Below are positions 1 to 11,957 of a stretch of 64,000 nucleotides of DNA, piece after piece (positions within the stretch are counted from its first letter, which is position 1; every line of letters starts with the position of its first letter). The notes under the pieces are model-generated. The model worked only from the letters and a program-made list of their open reading frames with translations, did not search any database and was not told the origin of the DNA. Position numbers and translations under genes: made by a program. The stretch is from Dromiciops gliroides. Lineage: Eukaryota; Chordata; Mammalia; Microbiotheria; Microbiotheriidae. Location of the stretch: positions 76,267,327 through 76,331,326 of the forward strand of contig NC_057861.1 of the NCBI RefSeq assembly GCF_019393635.1. Reading direction: 5' to 3'.

Positions 1-99
1 AACTGTCAAAGAAATAGAAATAAAATTTCAGATGATCTTTTTTTGTAAGTTTGTAGCATTTCTACTCCTGAAGTTCTTGAAGCTTTAAATTGCCCTGAC

Positions 100-251
100 T
101 TTTTTTTTTTTTTTTGGTGAGGCAATTGGGGTTAAGTGATTTGCCCAGGGTCACACAGCTAGTAAGTGTTAAGTGTCTGAGGCCGGATTTGAACTCAGGT
201 ACTCCTGAATCCAGGTCCTGTGCTTTATCCATTGCACCATCTAGCTGCCCC
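100..251 (-). mobile_element. WSINE1-like SINE
   Basis: Full-length minus copy: poly-T, then the complement of the head ending CTAGCTGCCCC. B box visible as the complement of GAGTTCAAATCC. Confidence 0.9.
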
Positions 252-548
252 GCCCTAAGACTTTTGAGACACTCTGTATGAAGAAATTAAATGGCTATCC
301 ACCCGTGTTGTGTGGACAGTGTTCTCTGCAGAAATGGTAAATGGGAGAGAAGGGAAGGCTGAGAAAATAGGAGGATGTATTCTGTACCTGGAATGAGACA
401 TGGTACAAGAGGCAGAAGAATAATGATTTCTTTCCAGGGAGAACACAGTCCCTTTCAGTTGCTTTGTTGTAGTATTCCTATGCCAGCTTAAGGTGATAAG
501 TACTAAATAAGTACTTTCGATTCTGAAGTCAATCAAAATCCCCTAGAC

Positions 549-552
549 AAAA

Positions 553-585
<33 letters not shown>

Positions 586-599
586 GTATATGTATATAA
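549..599. repeat. (TA)n microsatellite
   Basis: TA dinucleotides with a few C and G interruptions. Confidence 0.9.
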
Positions 600-879
600 A
601 TCGTTCTGATCCAGAGGGGCAGAGAGGAGTTCTCTTCTGGAATCTTTTACTGGGGACCACCTGAGTTCCCTTCATATCTATCTCCCATGGAATTGTTGTC
701 TCTACCAAGGAGACCAATGCACACAAAATTTACACATGGGAGATAAAGGACAAGTCTAACTCACATAGAGCTCTCCCTATTTTGTATTATGATACTTTGA
801 CTCACTGATCAGTTTCCCCAAAGCCCCTCTACGTGTCCGTGTCACTCACATAGGAATTAGAATTCCTATGAATCACCTC

Positions 880-1575
880 CCTGTTTCCATCATTTTACCC
901 CTCACTATGCCCCTATTACTCACAAATTACTGCTACATTTTACTCATAACTCAATATCCCAATCTTCACTATTCTTATTACCTACCTTCTCTATGTATTA
1001 TTCATTCACTCTTCTATCTCCATCACTCCTTCTTCTAAATCCCTATCACCAAAAAAATCAAAACCATTTGTCTCAAGCTCCCTCTTTTCCCCTTCACTTC
1101 ATGCCTCCTTGATATTATTTCCCACAATAGCTTCATTCCCTTTTGTCTCCGATGAAGAATTGGCCCTTCTCGCCAAAGCAAACCCCCAGGAACATGTCCC
1201 CTTGATTGCATCCTCTCCCATCTTCTCTGGAAGATTGCTGCCACCATCAAATCTCCCCTCCAAATTTTCAATCACTCCATATCTACTGGTTCCTTTCCTC
1301 CTGCCAACAAATATGACCAAGTCTCTCCCAGCCTTAAAAAGTTTGCAATAGATTGTAATATTTCTAACAGGTTATATTGTTCCTACTCCTTTTGGTTAAA
1401 CTACTTGAAAAAGTCATCTACAACTGGTGCCACCTCTCCTGTATTTTCTTCTAAACTCTGAACTCTGGCTTCTAGACTCATCCTTCAATTGAAACTGATA
1501 TCTCCAAAGTTACCAATGATCTCTCGATTGCCAAATAGAACAGCCTTTTCTCAATCCTAATCCTTCTTGACCTCT
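880..1575 (+). mobile_element. L2/CR1-superfamily LINE, part 1
   Basis: Decayed reverse transcriptase frames such as SDEELALLAKANP and, further on, SKVTNDLSIAK and SILILLDLS match the finger and palm region of L2/CR1-type LINEs. The element is cut by the solo LTR at 1580 and resumes at 2102. Confidence 0.65.
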
Positions 1576-1793
1576 CATGTGTGAGAATATTATTATCAGA
1601 GGCCCCCTGCTGAGTGAGCATGAGACCACTCTCAACCAATCAGCTTGAAGCAGTGTGTAAGGCAGTTGGTTTTGTCAGTTGGTTTAGGGAGTTGATGGTT
1701 GGAACCTCGTGAGAGGTGGCACTCTGATCTTCACTCTAGGGTAGTTAGGGTTTTCCTATTCTTTCAGAGACACTTTTTCTCTCTTTGTTAACC

Positions 1794-1797
<4 letters not shown>

Positions 1798-1829
<32 letters not shown>
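1798..1829. repeat. (TA)n microsatellite
   Basis: Uninterrupted TA run adjoining a SINE poly-T end. Confidence 0.9.
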
Positions 1830-1844
<15 letters not shown>

Positions 1845-1980
1845 AGTGAGGCAATTGGGGTTAAGTGACTTGCCCAGGGTCACACAGCTAGTAAGTGTTA
1901 AGTGTCTGACGCTGGATTTGAACTCAGGTAGTCCTGACTCCAGAGCCAGTGCTCTATCCACTGTGCCACCTAGCTGCCCC
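1829..1980 (-). mobile_element. WSINE1-like SINE inside solo LTR
   Basis: Full-length minus copy. CCTCTAATATAT-like sequence occurs on both sides as target duplication, and a TA repeat adjoins the tail. Confidence 0.9.
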
Positions 1981-2101
1981 TCCTCTAATATATTTTAATA
2001 AATGTTTAATACCTAAACTATTAAACTGTTGTCTTAGCTAGCTTTCCCCAAACAGGGGACAGGTAGGGTGACCACATACATTTAGTTTTACCCGTCACAT
2101 G

Positions 2102-2753
2102 CATTGTCACTATTGGGCACCTCCTAGATAGTCTCTCTCTTCTGGGTTTTTCTTGACCTTGTTCCTTCCTGTCTCTTCTCTTTCCTCTCTGGTTGCTCAT
2201 TCCCATTCTTCTTTGCTTGGGTCATCATCTATGTTAGGCCCATGAACTGTGGGTATGCCTTTGGGCCCTCTCCTCTTTTCTCTCACTTAAGTGATCTCAT
2301 TGGCTTCCATTAAATCAATGATCACTCTGTGCAGATAACTGGCAGATCTATATATACAGCCCTAGTCTTTCTACTGAGCTCTTGTCCCACATCACCAGCT
2401 GCCTATTGGATGTTTCAAACTGGGTGTCACATGGACAACTCAGACTCAGCTTATCCAAAACAGAATTATCATCTACCAAAACCCACCCCAACCCACCCCT
2501 CTTCTAAGCTATTATTATTGGGTACACTTTGATTCTTCTGGTAGCCCAGGTTCACAATCTTGGCATCATCCTTGCATCCTCCCTTGTTCTCACCCCACAA
2601 ACCTAATCAGTTGTCAAATCTTGTTTCTTTAATGCCTCCTATTGCCAACTCCTATATCCCATCAATTCCCCTTCAGATTTCCATTACTCACTTTGTGTCA
2701 TCCTAAAAGTTCCTCATCTATTATCCCTCTTTATCCCTACTTATTCTTACAGG

Positions 2754-2754
<1 letters not shown>
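2102..2754 (+). mobile_element. L2/CR1-superfamily LINE, part 2
   Basis: Continuation of the element at 880, recognised by order and content of its decayed coding sequence (for example an HITSCLLDVSNW-like stretch near 2390). It ends at a CA microsatellite. Confidence 0.6.

Positions 2755-2791
<37 letters not shown>
2755..2791. repeat. (CA)n microsatellite
   Basis: Uninterrupted CA run at the end of an L2-type fragment. Confidence 0.95.
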
Positions 2792-2792
<1 letters not shown>

Positions 2793-2794
2793 TA

Positions 2795-3571
2795 TCCATT
2801 CTTAAAAAAAAACTTATTGATGCCTTTTGTCTTCTCATCATAGTTATTTCCCATGTCATTCAGAATGAAATCTCCTTTGTGACAAAGAACAACATTAAGA
2901 CAAAATGTCTGATACAGAAACTCTGTCTGACAACATATACAGTATTCTGCTCTAGTGGTTCCCTGCCTCTCAGCTGTGAGAAAGGCATTTCATTATCTTC
3001 TTTTTTTAAAATAAAAGTATTTTATTATTTTCCAGTTACATGTAGAGATAGTTTTCAACATTTGTTTTTAAAAGATTTCCAATTTTTAATTTTTCTCCCT
3101 CCCTCTTCCCCCTCCCCTAGATAGCAGGTAATCTGATATGTTATATATATATATATGAAAACATTAAACATATTTCTGCATTAGTCATGTTATAAGAGAA
3201 GAATCAGAGCAAAAAGGAAAAACCTCAAAAAAGAAAAACAACAGCACCAAAAACAAAAGAAATAGTATGGTTCAAGAAGCATCCATATTCCACGGTTCTT
3301 TTTTTTTTCCTTCTGATTTGGAGAGCCCATTTCATTATCTTCTGAAGGACCTCGATATCTTTTTCTATTACTCATATTACTCAGAGTTCAATTTAGTAAT
3401 CTCATTTACACTATTTATGTTGTTCTCTTGGGTCTCTTCATTACTGTTGTTAATAAAAACAATAATAACTAAGACATATAGTGCATTAAGATTGGTGAAG
3501 TATTTTACAAGTATTATCTCATTTGCTTATTTCACTCTAAATCAGCTCCTACAAATCTTCTCACATGTATC
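2795..3571 (-). mobile_element. L1 3' region, antisense
   Basis: It contains the recurrent marsupial L1 3' UTR text (TTCTGCATTAGTCATGTT, then an A-rich run and GGTTCAAGAAGC). Related stretches lie at 37800 and 45100. Confidence 0.6.
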
Positions 3572-3720
3572 TTTTTTTTTTTTTGTGGGGCAATGGGGAT
3601 TAAGTGACTTGCCCAGGGTCACACAGCTAGTAAGTTTCAAGTGTCTGATGCCGGATTTGAACTCAGGTACTCCTGAATCCAGGGCCGGTGCTTTATCCAC
3701 TGCTCCACCTAGCTGCCCCC
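3572..3720 (-). mobile_element. WSINE1-like SINE
   Basis: Full-length minus copy with perfect target duplication TCACATGTATCTT on both sides. Confidence 0.92.
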
Positions 3721-3734
3721 TCACATGTATCTTA

Positions 3735-5085
3735 ATTACTCATGTTAATCATTTCTTCCTGCACAATACTCCCTTAATTCATGTACTATAATTTTTTTCA
3801 TTTATTTTCCAATTGAATGATTAACTACTTTGCTCCAGTTTGTTCCTGCACAAAGAGTGCTATTATGAATCTTTTGGTCTATACTAGACTTTTGTTTTTA
3901 TCTTCGATGTCCTAAGGGTATGTGCCTAGTTGTGGGATTGCTGGGTCAGAAGATATGGACAGTTTAGTTAAAATTATTACATAATTTCCAACTGAAATCC
4001 AAAATGGTAAGACTACTTTAGAGGTCCATCAATAGGGTATTAAGTGTGCCTTACTTCCTACTGCCCCTGCAGCACTGACTGTTGCTATCTCTTTCATCTT
4101 TGCCAACTTGAATGGAGTGAGATTAAACTACACAGTTGTTTTCATTTGCTGTTCTTTTAATGATTAATGATTTGGGGCATTTTTGTGCTGTCATTTATAT
4201 TATCGTTTGCAAATCTTTGAAAATTTTCATATTCTTTGGTCATTTTTCTATTGGGAAATGGCTTTTAGTGTTATATATTTGTATCTTTTTACTGTGTATT
4301 TTAGATATTAGAATTTTTTCAGTGATAATTGATAAGCATTTTTTCCTCCTCTATCATTTATTTTTCCAATACTGCCTTTATTGATTTTATTAATGCAAAA
4401 ACTTTGACAAATTTTTTGTAGTCAAAATTGCCTATGTCTTTTTTAATCTTCTCTATCTGGTATTTAATTAAGAATTATCCCCTAGGCATAGTTACAAAAA
4501 GTATCTAATTTCATTCTTTACTAATATTTTATAATGTTACCTTTTATATTCAGGTCACACAGCCATTTTGAGCATTTTGTGACATGTGGTATAAAATGTT
4601 GACCTAATCCTAGCTTCTGTCAACCTGCTTTACAGTTTTCTCAACAGTTCCCATTAAAAAGGAAATCCTCCCTCTGCTCCCCCCTCACCAAGGGATTCTG
4701 TTCTTGGGATTTTTCAAACTGTACTACTTGTTTCTTTTTCTCTTTCTTTTAGATTTGTCTTTCTTATTTCCTTTCATTTTAAATTTTTATTAATTTAAGT
4801 GGAAATTTTATTGATATTTCTTGGTTTTATATCACCTTCATTTCTGAATGCATATCTCTACCTGCTTAACCCAGTGAGCTATCCCTTATAAATAACAAAG
4901 GATGAAAAAAGAAAGTGAAAAAAAGAACTTCAGTGAAACTAGTCAATTTATCAGCTGAGTCTGACAGCCTATGCAATATTTGATATCTATAGTCTTACAT
5001 CTCTGCAAAAAAGGAAAGGGGGTACATTTTCTTATTTCTTTTGGGAAGATAAGCTAAGTTATTATAATTATATTGTATTGGGTTT
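3735..5085 (-). mobile_element. Old L1, antisense 3' part
   Basis: Diverged antisense L1 with the familiar order GTGGGATTGCTGGGTCAGA, then the ORF2 3' end. Several small gaps exist, and more than one L1 copy may be involved. Confidence 0.5.
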
Positions 5086-5089
5086 CAGG

Positions 5090-5355
5090 TCCTTGGTTCA
5101 TTAGGTCCTGGTTATTCTCACACATTTGTTGTTGTTTGGTTGGACTCTTTTTTTGGCAGAGGATCCTGGAGTGGTTTTGCCATTTCTGTCTCCAGTTCAT
5201 TTTACATATTAGGAAACAGAGGCAAACAAAAGGTAAAGTGATTTGACCAGGGTCACACAACTAGTAAGTGTCTGAGGCTGGATTTGAACTCAGGAAGATG
5301 AGGCTTCCTGACTCCAGGACAGGCATTCTGTCCACTGCACCACCTAGTGGCCCAT
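5090..5355 (-). mobile_element. CORE/MIR-like SINE with 3' tail (MAR1-type)
   Basis: An older SINE: tRNA-like head complement (CACCACCTAGTGGCCC end), TTTTACATATTAGGAAACAG core, and a tail TTTTTTTGGCAGAGGATCCT. Same family as 32886, 42055, 48768 and 50368. Confidence 0.7.
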
Positions 5356-5726
5356 AGAACACACTGCAGGGACATTATTTTGATTACTGTCTTGTCTAGT
5401 CTGTTATACTAATCTACTTTTTGCTTTCAACCAGCACCAAATCACTTTAATGACTACTGATTTATAAATTAGCTTGATATTTGGTAATGCTATACTCCCT
5501 TCATTTGTACTCCCCCCACCACTTTATTCTTTCCTTTAATATTTTTTAAGATCTTTTGTTCTTCCAAATGAATGTTGTTATTCTTTTGCCTAGCACTAGT
5601 GTTCCCTCTTTAATTTGATTGGAATAAAGCTAAATCTTTAAATTAATTTAGGTAGTATTGTAATTTTAATTAAAATATTGTCATGGCCTAACACTGAGAA
5701 AATATCTTGGTAGTTACTAAAGTCTG
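5356..5726 (-). mobile_element. Old L1, antisense
   Basis: AT-rich antisense ORF2 remnant, continuing beyond the hAT MITE at 5735. Confidence 0.4.
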
Positions 5727-5734
5727 TCTAAAAC

Positions 5735-5920
5735 AAAGCTTCTTAAACTGTGGGTCACAATCCCCTATGGGACTGTATAACTGAATGTGGGGGTCGTGAA
5801 AAATTTGGCAACAATAAAAGATTATGTATACCTATTTTATATACCTATATACCTGGGGGTCGTGTAAAAAATTCTCAGGTGAAAAGGGATCGCGAGTGGA
5901 AAAAGTTTAAGAAGCCCTAC
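5735..5920. mobile_element. hAT-type MITE, copy 1
   Basis: The 186-base element has terminal inverted repeats sharing CTTCTTAAACT and a perfect 8-base target duplication TCTAAAAC (5727-5734 and 5921-5928). An 8-base duplication and this Charlie-like terminus indicate a non-autonomous hAT element. Two more copies lie at 37568 and 63098. Confidence 0.85.
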
Positions 5921-6711
5921 TCTAAAACATGTTTTATAGTCATCTTTATAAAAAATGTATACATGCTTTGATAGGTTAACTCCCAGATATTTTACATGTT
6001 TTGTAGTTATTTCTCTTATAATTTCTTCCCCTTTTTTAGTACAGGAAATGCCAATTTTTTAATAGATCTAGTTTGTACACTACAAATTTGCTACAGCTTA
6101 ATTATCATCTCAATTGGTTTTTTCACCAATTCTCTGAGATTTTCTAAGTATGCCACCATAGATCACCTGCAGACAGGACTACTTCTTTCTTCTCTTTGCC
6201 AATGTTTATAGCTTTGGTTTTGTTCTCTTGTCAACGGTATATTGCATCACTATAGTCTCCCACTTCTGCAGAGAAGGGAAGGTGGTGCATTTTTTTTTCA
6301 AAAATCTTTTTTGGGGACAAACTAATTCATTATAGTTATATAACATTCAGTTTCTATGTTTTTTTCTCATTTATATTGTAGTAGTCATTATGTATATTGT
6401 TTTCTTGGTTTTTTGTTTTGTTTTGTTTTGTGTTTTTATAGCACACTGCATGGGCTCCAGTGCCTAGCAAGAACTATATATCAAATAACAGAGACAGGCA
6501 ATAGCGTTCTTTTACTCAATACATCCTGAAAAAGTTCATAGTGTCTCTGCATTGCAATGTTAGCATTTAAATATATGGTTTTTAAAATTCCAGTTGTATT
6601 TTGATTTGTATATATGTAAGCATAAAACCTTTTATTAATGAAGCCATACCTACATTTTGTTAGGATTTTCAATATGAATGAGTTCTGTATTTTGTCAAAA
6701 GTTATTTGGCA

Positions 6712-6856
6712 GGGGCAGCTAGGTGGTACAGTGGATAAAGCACCAGCCTTGGATTCAGGAGGACCTTAGTTCAAATCCAATCTCAGACATTTGACACTTA
6801 CTAGCTGCATGACCCTGGGCAAGTCACTTAACCCTAATTGCCCCACCCCAAAAAAG
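6712..6856 (+). mobile_element. WSINE1-like SINE
   Basis: Full-length plus copy. ATTTGGCA-like duplication flanks it. Confidence 0.9.
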
Positions 6857-7320
6857 ATATATTTGGCATCTGTTGAGACAATCATCTGATTTTGTTATCC
6901 TTGTTAATTAATTGTGTTTATTGTTTTTCCAATGTTGAACCATTTTTGCATCCCTGATATGAATCAAACTTAGTCATAGTGCATTAGTTTTGGTTTTTTT
7001 CTGGATACAAATTTCTTTAAGATTTTATTTAAAACATTTGCATCAATATTCATCAGTGAGATTTGTTTACAGTTCTCTTTCTCTGCCTTGTGTCTTCCTT
7101 GTTTGGGTATCTGGACCCTATTGATCTCATAAAAGAAGTTTGATAGAGTATACTGTCTCTGGATTTGAAATTAACTTTTATAACAAGGGTAATTGCTTTA
7201 TAATTCACTTCTAAACCCATCTTGCCTGGGAGTCCGTTTTTCTCCCTTTGGCAATTAACTTATGGCTTACACAATTTCTCTTTCCAAGATTCCTTTAAGA
7301 TCTATATTTCTTTTGTAGCT

Positions 7321-7466
7321 TTTTTTTTAAGTGAGGCAATTGGGGTTAAGTGACTTGTCCAGGGTCACACAGCTAGTAAGTGTTAAGTGTCTGAGGTCGG
7401 ATTTGAACTCAAGTACTCCTGAATCCAAGGTCGGTGCTCTATCCACTGCGCCACCTAGCTGCCCCC
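7321..7466 (-). mobile_element. WSINE1-like SINE
   Basis: Full-length minus copy in old L1. Duplication AAGATCTATATTTCTTTT / AAGATCTGTATTTCTTTT. Confidence 0.92.
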
Positions 7467-8221
7467 AAGATCTGTATTTCTTTTAAAATTTAATTATTTT
7501 TTCACTTTTTTCCATATTTGTGTATAATTTTTATCAATTTCCTTTGAATTCTAATTTTTTCTGCCATATAACCATGTATAACTGCTTCTGATAATTATTT
7601 TTACTTTCTGATGTAAATTCACATTGCTTATTTCTTCTTTGTAATTTTGTTCTTTTTTTCTTGATTTAGTTGGCTAATGGTTTATTGATTTTCTTAGTCT
7701 GCTTAAAATAATCTCTATTAGTTTGATTTATCAGTTCTATAGTCTATTTTTAGCTCTAATTTTCAAGAATTTTTATACTATTTTTAGAGTTTCTAAATTT
7801 GTTTTGTAGTCTTTTTATTTGCATCCTCAGTTTATTGATCTCTTTTTTCTACTACACTGATATGTATTTTGAGAGAGAAAATTTTTTTTCTCTGAGGACT
7901 GCTTTACCTACCTATTAAAAGTTTTGTTATGTTGTCTCATTCTTACCATCAACTTCAACATGATCGTTTATTGTTCCTGGGATTTGTTTTTTGACCCAAT
8001 CATTGATGTTGTAACTTAGTCTTTATTTAGATCTCCATCTGTTGTTCATACTTCCTTTATAGAACAATAAATATTGGGAGAAGAAATGCCTTCTACCAAT
8101 TCAGGTCTGCTTTGCAACCTATAGTCTTAAGAGATTTCCCCAGAGACTGAGAAGGGTACCTGACTTACCTAGGATCACATAGCCAATCTAGGCTTCAAGT
8201 CCAGTTCTGCATTAACTGTGA

Positions 8222-8224
<3 letters not shown>

Positions 8225-8282
<58 letters not shown>

Positions 8283-8330
8283 CCTCCCTCCCTCCCTCCC
8301 ACTCTCTCCCACTCTCTCCTTCTCGTTTTC
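8225..8330. repeat. (TC)n then (CCCT)n repeat
   Basis: About 55 bases of TC followed by CCTC-type and ACTC-type units. Confidence 0.95.
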
Positions 8331-8927
8331 TCGATTCATTTTAAATTTTATTGCATGTAGTCCCTAAAAGAGCTGGTGACAAGCAGCATGGCATAGGTAA
8401 TAAAGAGCCAGTCTTGAAGTCAGGAAGACCTCAGCCATGCCTCTGTGACATATACCGGCTATTTCCTCACCAAACACTTTGTATACCAATGAAATTCTAA
8501 GCCTCTAAAAGAGGTTTCTAATATTTGCCTTTCAGCATCCATGTATCATTCCTTTATGCTAATGGCTTTCAAATGGTGTTTACCAGGTGTGGGTTTCACC
8601 AGGTGCCATGGAATTTTATTCCATATATAGCCACATAAAACTTCTTAAATTATAATCTACGTGCTGTTATCTCCATCATAAATTTAGCTCCTCTACCAAC
8701 TTTGCAATGAATGTTTTAACGATTGTATCCCCTCCCAAAATAAAATTCCCTCTTGGACTATGAGTTTGTAAACATTTATCTATTTCAGTGTCATCTCAAC
8801 TCTAACCTGTGTTCCTATACCCCAAAACTTCCAAATTCCCTAGTTCCCACCCTTAGTTGCAGTTTATTGCCTACCTTGAAGTTGGGAAGGTTACAATAGC
8901 AAATCTTATTGCTTTAAAAAAATTCTT

Positions 8928-9074
8928 GGGGGCAACTAGATGGCACAGTGGATAGAGCACCGGCCCTGGATTCAGGAGTACCTGAGTTCAAATCCGGCCT
9001 CAGACACTTAACACTTACTAGCTGTGTGACCCTGGGCAAGTCACTTAACCCCAATTGCCCCACAAAAAAAAAAA
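8928..9074 (+). mobile_element. WSINE1-like SINE
   Basis: Full-length plus copy with AAATTCTT-like duplication. Confidence 0.9.
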
Positions 9075-9094
9075 TTCTTATTAACATCTTTCTA

Positions 9095-9700
9095 TGCCCT
9101 CCAGTCTTTTTTTACATCTCATAGTATTCCCCAGTGTCACAACCCCTCCCTATATAAGGCAATCAGTTAATAAACATTTCTTAAACACCCTCTATGGCCC
9201 AGGCAAAACAGTGTTAAGGTCTGGATGTACAAAGAAAGGCAAAAGACAAGCTCACAATCTAACAGGATATCTAACAAACAAGCCGTATAAAGAATAAACA
9301 GGAAATAACAGAGGGAAAGATCTAGAGTTAAGAGAGATTGTAAAAGGCTTTCCTCTGGAAGGTGGAAATTTAGCTGGGACTTGAAGGTAGTCAGGGAAGC
9401 CATGAGGTGAAGAAGAAGAGAGAGCGCATAACAGGAATGGAAGAAAATCAGAGAAAATGCCTGGAGCCCAGAGAGGAAGCATTTCATTTGTGGAACAGCA
9501 AGGAAGCCAGTGTCACTGGATTGAAGAGTATATAGGGAAGGGAGGAGGGAGAGGAGCAGGATAAGGTGTAAAACGACTGAAAAAGTAGAGGGAAGGGGAA
9601 GCTATGAAGGATTTTGAATGCCAGGTGGTTTTCTATGATCCTGAAAGTAACAGGGAATTAAACAAGGAAATTACATTATGCTGAATACATTGCAGGAGAA
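9095..9700 (-). mobile_element. L2-type LINE 3' part, antisense
   Basis: It matches the reverse complement of the L2-type 3' region (AATAAACATTTCTTAAACACC at the tail, GCCAGTGTCACTGGATTGAAG within). It appears to interrupt the old L1. The two open minus-strand frames here are LINE remnants. Confidence 0.6.
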
Positions 9701-9714
9701 ACCGGAGCTAAAAC

Positions 9715-11750
9715 ACTTCTATTAGGTTCAGTTCTGTTTTCCCTTTTGTTTATCTTTCTCTAGACTTATCCAAAACTCAGAGAGGATCACTGAAATTTAT
9801 CTCCTATCATTATTGTGCTACTGTCTATGTCTTTTTTTTTCTTTTTCTTTCTTTATTTTGTGAGGCAATTGGGGTTAAGTGACTTGCCCAGGGTCACACA
9901 GCTAGTAAGTATCAAGTGTCTGAGACCAGATTTGAACTCTGGTCCTCCTGAATCCAGGGCTGGTGCTCTATCTGCTACGCCACGTAGTTGCCCCTGTCTA
10001 TGTCTTCTTGTAGCTCAATTAACATTTCCTTTATGAATCTGGATGATTAGTATTTGGGGCATATATATTTAATAATGATATTGATTTGTTGTATATGGTT
10101 CCTTTCAGCATGATGTAGTTTCCTTGTTTACCCTTTTTTATTTTTTAAATGTTTTTGTTTTGAATGATAACATGGTTGTATCCTGCTTTCTTGGATTTAC
10201 TTGATCCACGGTAAAAAAAAAAAAAAAAATTCTAGAACATCTTGTTTCTCCATGGAGTTACTAAATTTAACTACTACGTATCTTGGAATTTTCAATCTCG
10301 CATTATTTGGGTTGTGTTGTTTTTTTTTTTTTCTGGTGTCAATCTATGGATTCTTTTGATTGACACTTTGTATTGCTTCTTGCATTCTGATGTTCAGGTT
10401 TGACTTTTATGGAGAGCATGTTTTCTTTTAATATTATTGCTTTTTGCTTCTCTTCTTCCAGATTTTTCTTCACTTCTTTGCATTCCTAATCAGTTGTCCT
10501 CTCTTTTGTTTCTTTGGTGAAACACCACCATAGATAAAAATTTTCCATCCTGCCCTTTATTTCTGCTTTGGTGCTCATAACTTTCTGCTCTCACAATTGA
10601 CATTTTTTTAAACCCCTTAGGAACAGCTTGCTGTTGTTCCACTCTCTCCTCCAAATTTACAAGGTAATTTGCCTAATCTGGTTTTGAATCATTTCCCTTT
10701 CTTTTGCAGTGTTTATTCATCAGTACCTGATCTGGTTTACTAGATCTAAAGGCCATACCTCCTGCTGTTAGTGTATTCTTTGTTGGTCTATCTGCTTATA
10801 CTCAAGGTCTTTGAGTTTTCTTCCTCCTGAGATCTTTGGCAATTTCAACCTTTTTTCCTTATTTCTTTCCCCTATTGATCACTTCCTGACTTCTTCCCTT
10901 CTGCTGGTCATTTGGGGGGGGGGGCACATCTCTGTGTCTCAACCTCTTCCCACACTGGGCAATTCATGTTTCACCAGCTTAGGTCTATGACCCAAGCAAC
11001 TTTTGGGGGGACAACTGGCTCCAACTGGATGCTAAGCCCTTTTCTTCAAGCTGAGTGGAAGGCTACATCACACCCCTCCCCCATGTATGGTGTCCTGTCC
11101 CATTCCCTCTGTTCCTCAGTTCTCTGTCCCAGCAGCACAGACTGCTGCCATGCTACTGCTATTGCAGACCCAGAAAATTTCTGCTATTTGAAGTCTGAAT
11201 GTCTGTTTCACATGGGAAAGGTTGGGGGATGGGGAGAGTCAAGGTGTAGAGCTGAGTTCTTTTACAAGCCAGGTATCTACACTGCCGCATTCCCTTTGTT
11301 CCTCCTCTCTCCTGCAGCACAGAATGCTACCTTGGTGCTGAATATCGAAGCCTCTGCAAATTTCTCCAGTTTGGAGCTTAGATCTCCACAGGGTTAGAAA
11401 GGAGGAGGGGGAAGGCATGGAATAGCATACCGTTGCAAGTCCATGGGGGTTGGGGCAATTTGTGTAGCCTTCCTGGGAAGGATGCTAGGTAGTAAGGTAG
11501 AGGGAAGCTCCATGGGCACGAGTTAGGCATTAGTTCATGGAAGTCTTTTATACCGTATTTAGGTTCTTGATGTCCTAGGCCACTGATACATAATTTCTAT
11601 TTTTAAGAGAAAATGTCTAGTCTTCCATTTTGTTAGTTACACAACTCAGAAGTCCTTGACTTCCTCTCAAGTTAATGGGTTCCATCTCCCCAGAGGTCTT
11701 CAAACAGTCTGGATGTCTAGATAACCACTATGTTATAGAGGGGGTTTTGT
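9715..11750 (-). mobile_element. Old L1, antisense 5' half
   Basis: Antisense ORF2 endonuclease/RT sequence up to about 10500, then ORF1-like and C/G-richer 5' UTR-like sequence to about 11650. A 161-codon open frame at 10912-11397 lies in this part and has no recognisable product. Confidence 0.4.
9832..9994 (-). mobile_element. WSINE1-like SINE
   Basis: Full-length minus copy with perfect duplication CTGTCTATGTCTT. Confidence 0.92.
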
Positions 11751-11804
11751 TTGGGGACATGTTGGACTGGGTGGCTACTGAGGTCCTATAAGAATTCATA
11801 TGCT

Positions 11805-11957
11805 GGGGGCGGCTAGGTGGCACAGTGGATAAAGCACCAGCCCTGGATTCAGGAGTACCTGAGTTCAAATCTGGCTTCAGACACTTGACACTTACTAGCT
11901 GTGTGACCCTGGGCAAGTCACTTAACCCCCATTGCCCTGCAAAAAAAAAAAAAAAAA
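11805..11957 (+). mobile_element. WSINE1-like SINE
   Basis: Full-length plus copy. Duplication AGAATTCATATGC. Tail of about 17 A. Confidence 0.92.

Larger units (their letters stand above)
1580..2097 (+). mobile_element. Solo LTR (ERV), with SINE inside
   Basis: The element starts TGTGAGAATA and ends TTACCCGTCA, flanked by the 4-base duplication CATG (1576-1579 and 2098-2101). A polyadenylation signal AATAAA lies at 1997-2002. A minus-strand SINE (1829-1980) sits inside. The host L2-type LINE resumes right after it. No internal retroviral region is present. The 4-base duplication fits gammaretrovirus-like (ERV1) integration. It is an old fossil, older than the SINE it carries. Confidence 0.75.
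5929..8060 (-). mobile_element. Old L1, antisense ORF2 remnants
   Basis: Antisense L1 with phrases such as TTTGCATCAATATTCATCAG (reverse transcriptase region). It is interrupted by SINEs at 6712 and 7321, and a second L1 3' end may start near 6230. Confidence 0.5.

Noticed and set aside
6712-6790. tRNA-like heads with A and B boxes as tRNA genes
   Set aside because: They belong to SINEs, lack a complete tRNA cloverleaf, and end in the SINE body.
10912-11397. 161-codon open frame on the plus strand
   Set aside because: It sits in an antisense L1 5' region. The peptide shows no domain or conserved motif, and the start falls in a G run.
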